Positions 14,672 to 26,863 of a DNA stretch of 64,000 nt are shown piece by piece. The notes beneath the pieces are model-generated. The model was not told the DNA's origin. It ran no database searches and was given only the letters and a program-made list of their open reading frames with translations. This stretch comes from Dirofilaria immitis. Its lineage: Eukaryota > Nematoda > Chromadorea > Rhabditida > Onchocercidae. The stretch is taken from positions 248,001 to 312,000 of the forward strand of contig JAKNDB010000014.1 of assembly GCA_024305405.1 (NCBI GenBank), in the 5' to 3' direction. Every line of letters starts with the position of its first letter. The first letter of the stretch is position 1. A program made the translations under genes and the position numbers.

Positions 14672-17408
14672 TTAATCTGCACTATCAATGTCATTGTCAG
14701 CCAATTTGTGCCATTGTTTTCTTAGTGTATGCCTAAATTTCATATAACATATCTTGCATACAGTGTTACATTATAATGACTGTGATTCAAATTAAATTTC
14801 ACAAAAATGTACGGAAATATGTCGGAAAAATATGTGAATGTTTCGAAGAATTAGAAAAATTTTACAAATTGATTAATTTGTGATTTTATTTATTCATTCT
14901 TTTGTATGTGAAAAAAAAACTAGATTTTTGTACACATTGAAAATATAGTTTTCTGAACTTCCTGTTTCCGATTGATAATACTTTGGGAAGAGTTCAAGTT
15001 TCCGGTTAGTGTCATGACGAGTGTTTTATGCCTTAAAAATTCTCGAAACGTTGAAAAACAAAGCAAACATTTCTAACTATTTATTTTGTTAACATGCCAA
15101 TAATTAAAAAAACTTGATAATTAAAGCCATTAAAATAATATAATGCATTTAAAAAGAAGAAATAAACTTCAATCATCATTTTTGTATTCTTATTTTTACT
15201 GTTATAATATTTTTGCATTGTGAACGAAAACTTTTCTGTCGTAAAAGATAATGAAAAAAATGAGGTAGAAATAAGTGAGTAAATTTAGAAATATAATTAA
15301 TTACCTTACAATTTATTCAATTAATTACCTTACAAGTATTTGATAGTTTTTTGGTTTTCTCTATAATTTATAGGACCGATTTTGTATAGTTTATAAATAC
15401 TATCAAATTTAACTTTTGATAGAAGATAAAAAGTAAATAGCTTTTTAATTACTACAGGATAGAAAAAAGAATTTTACCAAATAAGGCAATATCAATCAAA
15501 AATTGGGAAGGAATAGAGAAATAACAAAATTTGAGGAACATAAAAACCCCGCGATTTCTTTTTAATTTCGAATATAACAAAAAAAATACAGAGATAAAAT
15601 CTATCTTGGAACCTAAAGAATTTTAATGAAATGGATCTGATTATTCTGAAAATAATTTTTACAAATTACCACTTTAAAATTTGATGAAGATATTAAAATT
15701 CAATTGCAATATGTCACCATATATTTTTTCTGTTGGAAGTATTAATACGCTATAAATAAACGAGAAACTTAGATAATATAATAATTTTTAAATTATTTCA
15801 TTTCATACGATTAAAATAACAAATATTACCCATGTTGACTTTGCGTTGACATATTTTTCGGAACTTCAAACTACATCACATTGTTACATATCAACTAATA
15901 GAAAAGGATGATTGAAATATAGCAAGCTTGACGGATAGGATTGATGGAGACAGTTTTTGATTGACATTGCACCATGTAATGATGCATGTCCATCAGTTTA
16001 TAGAAGTATTTTTTTTTAAATTTTTTATTTTTTGTAAACATTCGTCAATGATGAAATGAAAATAGATTTAAAATGAAACTATAATTCGGCGAGAAATTTA
16101 AATAGAAGGATAGATGGTTTCCAAATTGTCAAGATGTATTAGAAGACAAGTAAATAGCAGTGAAAGCGTTTAAATTACAAATCTAATGCTATTAAAGGAT
16201 GTTTACTGTAGTTAAGACGAAGTGAAATATGACAGGAGGAGAATGTGAATGGAAGGGATACGAAATCAATGGAATGATAGTTGCAAGAGTAAAGGCTTAT
16301 GAATAAAATCAGTCATAGATAAAATCAATAATCAAATTTTAGATATTATAGCTTAATTATGTTAAGAAAAATATAATTGGAATACTTAACAATTTTTGAA
16401 TATTTCAGTTCTGTTCGAGTTCTTCATTTTTTCTAAGTTGTGAATTTTGAATTATTATTTTGCCTAAACATTGTGCATTGTTTAATAATTATTATCATTC
16501 ATCACCACTGGTTTTATGCCATTTTTTTAATTTTGCATTAATTTCTTTTTATATTTCGAATTCAGTTTTCTTGAATTTAAAGCTTATTTTGAAGAAAAAA
16601 TTTTGGAAAGATTTCAGATGAAATAATGATAGTTAGCTGAAAAATAAACTATTCTTTTTTTTGAGCATAATTAAACGTATCGCGTATCTTAAAATTTCGT
16701 TTCTATAAAAATGATAATAATTAATTAATTATTCAGTGGGAAAATTTGAATGTTTAACAGTCATTATTTTTCTATGAATTATTTCTAAAAGAATTTCAAC
16801 TTCCAGAATCTGTTCAGACTTCAAAAACATTTGAGACTAAATTTTTAATGTAAATTTGATAAATGCACTTAATTATTGAATCATTTATACATATTTCAAT
16901 CATTATTAACTTCTTAGATATTTCGACCAGGAAATTTTATACGAACTTAAGAGAGAGGATTTTGTATTAAGCATTGATAAGTGATTTGGAAATGGATCAT
17001 TTTGTCAACAGCTGACCATTAAAATGATTTGTATATTTTTTATCATTAATAGAAAAATACAACATCATATATATTTATTTCTTATCGTACTTGTGAATTC
17101 TGTGATAATGCTATCAATCATAACGAATCATTTCATTAATAATTCAACAATGAAATGATATATATATATCACCCTAATTCGAAAGAATGGATGAAAAAAC
17201 ATTCCGACTTACGGTGACATAGCATAATCGAGAACTGTGATAAAAGATTCAGCTAAAATATCATCTCTTCGTAAAGACAAACGATATCAACCATTCTATG
17301 ACAGCAAATTAGCATTACCCGAGCGAATTTAGTAGAATGAATTTTCTCAAAGCGAATGCTTGCATCAGTAACAAGCTCAGGAACTTTTGATACATGTAGC
17401 ATTGGCAT
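14672..17408 (-). CDS. Possible two-exon small gene, unknown product
   Basis: Exon 1 runs from an ATG at 17408 to a good GTAAGTCG donor just below 17213. It reads MPMLHVSKVPELVTDASIRF, then EKIHSTKFARVMLICCHRMV and DIVCLYEEMIF. There the frame meets a TAG, but one extra base in the four-base run at 17255-17258 continues it as LAESFITVLDYAMSP up to the donor. Exon 2 (14732-14672) follows a GAAATTTAG acceptor and reads HTLRKQWHKLADNDIDSAD before TAA. The exit phase (2) and entry phase (1 nt) agree. The total would be about 85 aa. No family is recognised, and both the frame repair and the exon pairing are inference. The intron of about 2.5 kb is long for so small a gene. Confidence 0.35.
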
Positions 17409-20400
17409 GATTTAAAAATTAAAATTAATAGCGTGCCACTTGAATGATATTGTTTGAACAATTCAAAATATGATAAAACATTTCATAATTGTTCCAATTT
17501 CTTCATCGAATCAAAAATGTGTTACCGTAATCACATCAATTTTTTCTTAAACACTACCAATTTAACCCGATGATGAAGTGCTTTAGAAAAAGTAATCCAT
17601 CGTACTTAAAAATATAAAATTGAATGTATTTCTTGACATTAATTTTTTGGCATTATACTTGGAAACAGTAAAGAATAATTTAAAATTCTTACTGTAAAAT
17701 TTTTAATTTTTTTGCTTATATTTATTGCTTGTTTTTCAAAATAATGCAATGCATAAATTAAATACTTAGATAAGGAAAAAGATGAAGTAATGTCACAATA
17801 AGGCTAGAAGATTTATTATATTAAAGGAAGCTTCAATTAGTCTATTATAACTAATTGAACTCTTAATAGTATCATCTTCAATCATTAGTATTAGTATTTG
17901 AAAAATGAAAAGGGAAACTAGAACAAAATAAATAATCAAGATCGGAAACAATTCCACATCTAAGCATTTATCGGTATCGAAAGCAATCATATTGAATATT
18001 CATTAAATTATTCTATTCTCTTTCTTTAGCGTATTGCTGGTTTCACTATTTGATTATAACAAATATAATGCCGTATTGCGATACTTACTGCATGTTGCAG
18101 TTCAGGAAAAATTATTGAATTTAGTTCAAAGTTCATAATATATAAAAGATAGCAACTATTATCGGTTGATAACTTATCAATCGATTTCCAACTATAAGTA
18201 TATAAAGAAAAAAATCATGAAATGTTCGACATATTTAATAGATAAAAATTTGACAAGAAGAAAAAGAATAAAGAAAAACATAAGTTCAATTAAAAAAGAA
18301 AAAACATTAATTTTCTTGTCAAATAAGTTTTGTTTATTTGACAGCTATTTTAGCTAATTAATCATATAATGACAATTTTCTCTTAAAAATTAGCTTTAAA
18401 TACTTCTACTGTGAAATAGTAATGATTACTTAAAATTAAGAGATGCATATGAGTTTTTTAAAATGTAACAATCAATCATGATAATACTATACTATTTTAT
18501 AATAAAATCTAACTAATTTAAGATAGTTTGAAATATGGAAAAATATTGAATTTAAGGGAATGATGAATTGATGGGTTGAAAACTATAAGTTTCTTCACTA
18601 TATGATGATGATCATAACCAAAATTCAGTAATTAAAAGTTATATTAATCGAATCAAACAATATCAATAAATTTCCATTTTTTTTTCCTCGTTATTTTCCA
18701 GAAAAATAAATCGACAACATTTCTGATAAAAGAGAAAATGTCGGAAATGTAAAATGTCTTAGAAATGTCGAAAACCGTACAACGCAATCCTTTTCTTTTT
18801 AGTGTCACGAAGTTTTTGTATCAAAAAAAAAAAAAAAACAATCTTAACAAATTTGTGAATTTTTGAAAAATACGTGATTTTCATTAAGTAATTCGGCGGC
18901 CTGCAATATCTTACTTTGCGTGCTCATCTACAAAGAGAGAGAGAGGAGAGAGAGAGAGAGAAAGATGCAGAGAAAAGCACTTTTTTGTTGTTTTAACAAA
19001 AAGTTTATTATTTATTTTCATAGAGGTGAGAGGAGACAAAAAAAGGGGCCATGTTATAGCGAATCATGAAAGGAGTAGTGACAAATGCGCCTTCAGGTAA
19101 CAAGTTGAAGGACAGATAGAAACGCTACTTTTAATGTGATACCTGTAAAAGCAAATTTTTTTAAATAGCATTATGAGAGATTTGAAAATGTCCTCAATCA
19201 ATACTAAAATAGTTTTCATGAAATTCCATAGAATATCAAAAAAGAATGTTTGTCGTTACACTGATAAAAGCTAAAGACGAAATCATACGTAAATGATTAC
19301 TGAAAATATCGCATCGATTTTTCTAATAGCGTACAATCATGAAATAATCAAATAAAAACGTAAAATGAAGAAAAGAAAAATTTATTTATCGACTATATGA
19401 CAACAGAATTATAGCGATTTGTCATTCATTCACCTCACATATTTATATTCAAGAAAATGGTGAATTTAAAACTCAAACTACAAAAATCTTCAAACGCCAT
19501 CAGATTTTATGACAAAGTTAAATAAATGAAGTTATGTTTTCTTCAATTGCACAATTGCGGTGTTTGCAGATAGTTATGGAATATGAATGTTGTAAACTAA
19601 TAAGTCGAACTTATCAACAAAACTTTTGAACAGGTTGATTGCTTAGCCATAAGGCTATAATAGCGATTACTATAACTTAGAGCTATTAGTTAAACACAAT
19701 CGAAAGCTGAAGGTATTTTACCTCTAAATTGAAATCACAAAAATATTTCAACAGATTAGTTGCGACCTTTCCTATCTTCCGAAATAAAAATAAATGTTTA
19801 AGAATTCAACAAGTCAGAAAATAAATTTTTTTAAATTCCTTGTGTGATTTTATTTTTAGTTTTACTTTTTGATCACTTAAGCATAAGTAATGTTCAAATG
19901 ATCTTTATCACTTCTAAAGAATATACAAGTTTTTATCATATGCAATTAGGAAATGATAACAAAAAAATCTTCGAAAGTCGTATTAATTAGATATGAGAAA
20001 CAAATTAATTATTGATAATCTGAAAGGTGATAATTTTTCATCAATAAATCATTTAATATTTAGAGAAATGTTTGAGCTTATAAACAGCATTCAATAATTA
20101 TAAGATGGTTCAAAAAAGCTAGTCCAAATTTTTTCTTAAAATAATCGTAAGAGATTTATGATATCAAATTAATTGAACTTGATAGGCAAATAATTCAATA
20201 TAATCTATTTATTAATTAATGATGGCTAAAGTTAATCATTCCTGGATATGGTGCACGTATTGTATTAATAGAAAATTTTAAATTTCTTATCGATAAACTA
20301 TTCCGCCTAACATTATTAGTAGGGAAAAAAGGAAGAAATTATATTTGGAATTAAAATAATCACACTACATCTCTTAATTAGGCTATTCACATTAAAAAAA

Positions 20401-23346
20401 ATCTAATAAATAATGATGAACTGTAAAATAGCTAATATCATTCGAATTTATTGACAATTTAAAAGAATAAAAAGATCACAAAATGAATGACTTTTTAATT
20501 AATTATCTTTTCTATAGTATAAAAATTTAGAGAAATCTTTTTTGGAAAGAATTCATGGAAAGAGAATGAAATCAATTTTGAGTGATGGAAATGTATACCT
20601 GAATATTAATTTTTAAATGTTGAATTGAAATGAAGATGTTCAATGGAAGAGCGGAACGGAAGAAGGAATTTTGTGACGAAGTGAATGAGATTGTAATGAA
20701 CCAATGAATGAAGGAGATCGTATCAAAAACGAGGAGAATTAAAAGATTTTATAGTATCACATACTATAGCAAAAGTAATCTTTTTATTAATTATTTTGGA
20801 ATATATTAAGAAAAAAAACAACAAAATAAGACAGAGGAAATAACTGAAACATATCAAAATGAAAGTTATAATTCTTTAAATTTCAAACAAAAAACTATTT
20901 ATGAACGTCGGAGAGAGAATTTGTTTTTCCGTCGTTGAAATATTGGGAAAAACCGGAAGAATCATTTGTAAAATCGATTCCATTCTATTTCTCTTTTCCT
21001 TATTATTTTTATTTTTTCAATTTTCCAACTTCTACCGTACCAATTCATAGATTCTTTCATGCATTATTATTTTAATTGAAATGTAAATGACAGGAAGAAA
21101 GACTGATTTCAAAGGAAAATGATGACTCATATATTTCGAAATAATAGGTTTTATAAAGATGCTATTTAAATTTTTTTCGGCGAAAAGTATTCTAGCTCAA
21201 TTTTTTATCCTTTAATCTCCAGCTTATTTGAGTACCATATTGATAATAAATGGAAGAGATAGACAAATCGTTAGATGATTTAATGGTTTTGCAAATGGTT
21301 TTATAGAAAATTTAAAAAACAATTTGAACAATGCTTTAACACAAAACTATTTCTAAGCACATTCTTGAATTTTAATAAAAACAATTGGAACATTTCCTGT
21401 TTAATATTATATTTCGAAACAACGCTGATATATTTTTTAAAATTTTTGAAGGCTACTGAAGTATAGATTGATATTTCACATCCGCAAATAAAAGTGTCAA
21501 CTTAAAATGAAAAGGAAAACGTCATTGTAAAAATTTGGAACTTTTAATGACAAGGAGAAAAGAAGCGGTTGCTGTATTTCTCCATTTCGTATTCATCATC
21601 CGAACATACTCGTATGTTATCCAAACTAAATCTAAGTGTATGATTCCTCCTTTTTATAAATCTTCCAAAACAAAAAAAAAAAATTGTCACTTAACAATCA
21701 TTCCTTCTTTAATCTCTATTATTAAATATCTAATATTTAATTCAATAATCCAATGTAAAGAAAGCTCGCTCGTGTAAAAATATACTCTTAACAATTCAAC
21801 ATTGCCATTTAGGACACTATTAAATTTATACGCTATGTATTCGGTTTTCTGACATCATATTTGTGCTTCAATTTTCTATAAACTGAAGCTGATTTTAACT
21901 ATTCATTAAAATGAATCTATTAAATTGATATAATCTTTCAATTACTTGTAACATCAAGATAAACGCACGCGACAATGGAAATTAAATTTTCAAGTGAACT
22001 ATGGAGATATATCATAGCCAAATAAAAAGCACGACAAAATTTATTATGTAAAGATGAATGTATGAAAGCCTTTATACAGGGAAAAGTGATAATCAATGTT
22101 CCATATCAAAAAATATCATCAGATTGTAATTATTATAATTAAGAAATTTCATGTAATTGCTGGTTGGATAGATAAACGATTAGCATCAACTTATCATTGC
22201 CATTTCATATTTTTCATCATTTTTTCTGCAATTGTCTTTGTTTTGCATAACTTAGGCTTTATGTCATTTAAAAGAGCTGATATTTTGAGCACATAGTCGA
22301 AATTTTTGTGTCTTCAAAACTTATAAATAACATCGTTTTCATTAATTTTAAGCAATTTTTAATTTGTATAAAATATTGCAGTTTTTTCTAATCTTCAATT
22401 CATTGATAATTTCATTGTTTTCCTTAATATTTTATAATATTTTTTGAATTACATTACTTTTATGATAGATTTCGATTCCAATTTATTTTTACTTCAAATA
22501 TTATAAATAGGAAAAATGGTGTTTTTGAAAGATTCTAGAAAAACCAATACATTAACACATCCTTTAATCAACAACAAATATCTACTGAAGGAAGAAAAGT
22601 TCAGTCCTCTTCTCTCTGTGATTTCATTTATCATCTGTTTCAATCCCTTCTTATTATGTTAAGTCAAATGTTTAAAAAATATGGTAAATATATATATATA
22701 AAAAAAAAATATTTACATTTTCAGATTTCAGACTGTAAAATTCTTCCAAAATTATAAGCATACATTTTTTTTTTCTAAAAATCATTTCCATTGAAGTAGA
22801 TGCAATCGATTTTTCAAATCAAGTGAATGATAAAGATCTATTTATTTTAGTAAGATAAACAAAAATAACGTTTTAGTTATTTCATATTGTTTTATGTTCC
22901 CTTTCTTATTAATTTTTTTATAATTTCACCTAAACCTGTTATATTTTCATATTTGTTTGTTGTGTTCATCATAATGTATTGTTTATGATTCTTGCCATAT
23001 ACTTTACTCCATTCAACAAAGTTCCTTATGCTAGCAACTGCATTTTATTATTTATTTCATCGATTAAATTTTCGAGAATTCTTGATTTGCTATAACAGTC
23101 AGTTAACTTAAATCTAAAAGATAACTTAACACGTTGAGAAAATTTGTTCGAAAAAATCTAAAATGCTGATATATTTACTGTACGAGAGAGAAAGAATCAG
23201 ACAGTTTTTCTTGTTCATTTATATTTGGCTTAATGATTATGAAGTTAATATAAGGTGACATACAAATTATTTCACTTAGCAACTCTACAGTAAGGTGTAA
23301 TGACTGCTACTATTGATATGACTAAAAATCCAATCATCTTGATCAT
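17409..23346. other. Long intergenic AT-rich region
   Basis: Nearly 6 kb between the weak candidate above and the GT92 gene. I see only short chance ORFs, A/T runs and the purine microsatellite listed separately, and no exon with usable splice signals on either strand. Confidence 0.5.
18933..18961 (+). repeat. GA-rich microsatellite
   Basis: A run of AG dinucleotides interrupted by one GG step, followed by further purines to about 18976. It is a simple purine tract with no gene around it. Confidence 0.9.
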
Positions 23347-26300
23347 TCAAAACATTCCAACATAGATGATGCGGAGCTTTGCAGCCATACATACGCCATC
23401 TACAAGAAAATAAGAAGGAAATTTTAATGCATTAAAAAATGAGAACAGAAATTAAAAATATAAACATCGCTGAAGATAAATTAATTAATTATTAGTTTCA
23501 GTTGTTAGTGCCAATTGAAATAAATTATTATTTTACAAATTATTGGTAATTATCTGAAAGCTATGACGTAATTTCTTACATGAAGGAAATTCCTTCTTTT
23601 AAAACTAAAAATTTACTTAGATATACATTTTTCAACTTTTCTGGAGAATATTTTCCATGTGGAAATAGGATTCGACTCTAGCCATGGTACTTGTGACAAT
23701 ATTTTTCGATACTGATTATTTAGAAGCATAATATATTTACGGAAAATATCTGTTGGATGATAAATGGAATCATTGAGGCTTGTAAAAATCCAATTAGAAC
23801 GTGCATGATATAATAAACCATCACTGTTATTTATCTGAAAATACTGTGTAAATGTTTTGATTATCCATTTTTGTTATTGAGTAAAATTAAAATCAGTAAG
23901 CAAGAAATGTAATAGCATCTCATTTAAAATCTGTTTGCAAATTTTTGAACTTTTTCACATTTTCGTGGAAATAAAGATTTCATCTAAAACTGAATTCCTT
24001 ACAAAATTAGCAAAAGTAAATGTGAGTACATATAAATTAATTATCCATCCATCGTTCTTATAGCAAATTATAATATGATGAGTAAACATACTTTGAATGA
24101 TCGATATGGTTTCAAAAAATCGCGAACTTTGTGAGTGACTATTATTTGTACACGTTCAGGCATAAAAATTGTTTTTGATGGACCTTCTTGAATTTGGAAT
24201 TCAGCATTTTTAGCCAAGCAAAATCAAGTTTTGGTTGTAATTTGAAAAAGATCCAGTCCTGGAACCGGACTCGAGCATGCTCGAACACAAAACTGCCAGC
24301 CGTATTATTTAAATCATGCATTTTACGCAAAAACGGCAACAGTGTTCCGGACCTGAAATTTAAAAATTTGAATCGAAAAGATTCAAAATTCGGGAATTTT
24401 TTTTTAGAAGAATAAGCAAAGGAAAGAAAAATGATATAAAAAAATTATATAATAATACATCAAAGTTCACTGACAACGATTAATGACATAAAGGGAGATC
24501 ATTCAGGAAGATCATTAATTCTGCATACTGTGGGATAATGAATTCATCGGTATCGACTAGTGCCACATATTTAGCAGGTGAACTATACAAACAATCATTC
24601 ATACTAAGTGTATGACCAAAGCGATAGATCCATCGATTTGGATCGACAAATTTCGATCGCGGTATCATCTGCCAACGAATCAATCGGATAATTCCCTAAA
24701 AAGATGATTTCTAACTAATAAAATGGACGAATATATGACATTACTTTTTTATATGAAAAATGATAATAGTAAATGAAGAAACTAAAACAGGAATTTTTTT
24801 ATAATTTAGAAACTTCAGTTATGCTGAAATAGAATTAACCTCATTTTTGAAAACATGTACCAAAGATATGATACTTCGAAACAAAAACATGGAAAATAAA
24901 TTAAAGAGAAGTTTAAGGTAATGTGTTTTTGTAAGTGTTTTTCAGGAATAGGTGTCCTTTGAATGCAAACCGATTAATGAATTTTAGTATTTCATTTTTC
25001 ATAATGATTTCGCACTAACTTACCAATTTTTCGTAAATTTTTAAAATATCCATTGTATGTTGATTGACTGATACGTAATAAATATGAAACATTGTAGCAC
25101 CTTGCTTCCTCCAAATCTTAAAATTACTAACTAAGATTATATATACGAATAGATATTTCATATTTGTATTATAATAATTGTATTAGTTTGATGTATTTCA
25201 TTTGTATTACAATATGATAGTATGTTGATTTCGTACTTCCAGATGAAAACTTTTTCCTTTAAGAAACAGATAAATATGAAGAACAAGAACATCATAGATA
25301 TAAGTTAAAATTTGTTAAAGCGGAAATAATATTTTAAATTGGTTTGAATAAAATATGAAAAAACTTAATAAAATAATTGGAAGAGCCACTATTCTAATTA
25401 TTACCCCCATCCAACAAAAGTAGATTGATAGAGTAAAATTTTTTTGAGATTTTTGGAAGATGAATACTCTAATTATTAAATAATATCTATAATTTTTAAC
25501 AAAGTAAACTTTATTCTTATTAAGAAATCGCTTAATAATATACTTAGAACGAAAAACATGAGTCAATTTATATCATAAGATAATTAATTTTAAACTATAG
25601 AAAAATTTTCACGCCAATAAAAGAAAATATGCAAATTATATACCTCAATAAATTGTATAAATGCAACATAATTCCAATACCAGTAAAGAGGTGGTACACA
25701 AACATGTAAAATGTCATGGTATTTCTGAGGAAGCGATTGTAACGGAATAACAATCATTTGATTTTTCTCAGTCAACATTATTTCTTTCTGAATTTTTAAA
25801 AATTAAAAAAATATTCTTAATAATAATTTTCCATTCAATTATTAAGTGCAAAATAAATTGGAATTTTTTCGAAAATTTTCGATGAAAATAAATATATTTT
25901 TTATCATTATGTTACCACAATTTTTTGTGTTAAGAAACATTTTGTGTTAAATCTAATTTGCTATAAAAGATAATGTGAACGTCTTTTCTTAGCTATAATA
26001 TATAAAAGCCACTTGTAAATAAACTTTAGAATAGAATTTAATACACTCTAAAATTGCTATATATATGCAAAATACCGCCAATTATTATTTATCACAACAT
26101 TTCATGACAAACTTTTCCCATAAATTTCAATGACCTATGATGCATCATATAAGTGCAGCGAGAAAGAATGAAAAATAGGACAAGCATTATAAAAGTATCC
26201 TTGGAATAATGATTACTTATTCTGAAATACTTACAGTAGTGATGGAGAAATTGGTATCTCTCATATTGAAGATGAGCATAAAAGAGAACCATTTACACTG

Positions 26301-26863
26301 TGGTACCCATTTCCATGGGCAATCATATTCTATCGTAACATCCTTTGCCGATATACATTGTAAACCATAGTGAAGGATCACATTAATATCACGACATTGA
26401 CTGAATGCCAAAATTCGAATTAACGGTTCCTTTCGTCGCAGATCCAGAAAGGCTTTATAGATAAATAACGTATCATCTGTTACATTTCCTGTATAATTCA
26501 TCACTAGTGGAATATTTCGTATATCTAACTTCATAAACAAATGCCATCTTAGCGATGAAATAGTTTCTTGTGCAAAACTTGAAATCTCTCCAATGAATGT
26601 TTGAATTCGATGTAATATCAGGTAAACTTTTGTTATTAGTTCTTGTTTCTCCTTATCAGTATTTTGAAGCATTGTGGACTCTAACTTTACACTCCTTGAT
26701 AGTTTGTCATAAAAGGAACATCAGCTAAATGAAAAGAAGTATACAGCATGTACCATAAAGTTATCAAGGATGTTAAAATTAATGGAACTAAAAATAGTCG
26801 GCGGAGCTTTCTATAGAAGCCGAACTTCATGCTAAAGCTTTTGATCGAAAGCATCCACATCAT
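23347..26863 (-). CDS. Glycosyltransferase family 92 (DUF23) protein, seven exons
   Basis: Predicted Golgi type II enzyme that transfers a hexose (galactose in studied C. elegans members) onto glycans. Minus-strand exons are 26863-26235, 25787-25644, 25116-25024, 24695-24529, 24352-24092, 23834-23627 and 23399-23347, about 517 aa, with matching phases. A short cytosolic tail precedes a membrane anchor at about residues 26-43 (RLFLVPLILTSLITLWYMLY). The stem and N-terminal domain follow. Family landmarks come in order: CVPPLYWYWNYVAFIQFIE; IWRKQGATMFHIYYVS; MNDCLYSSPAKYVALVDTDEF with the DxD metal site (DTD); GSFVFEHARVRF; THKVRDFLKPYRSFK; NNSDGLLYHARSNW. Two exons are each one base short in an A/T run (26711-26714 and 24207-24211). 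The start is the first ATG after a CTTTTCAG acceptor-like site, possibly a trans-splice site. The last exon is uncertain: without it the protein ends KCISK just past 23627. Confidence 0.9.

Noticed and set aside
17213..17300. Frame reading YRLSLRRDDILAESF, resembling the start of a HECT domain
   Set aside because: A stop lies immediately upstream, no acceptor fits, and no other HECT motif (such as the catalytic Cys region) is present.
24500..24528. Extension of the GT92 DxD exon to QYAELMIFLNDLPLCH
   Set aside because: It runs to a stop with no usable donor. Ending at the GTATGC donor (24528) gives the correct phase and a natural spacing to the next exon.
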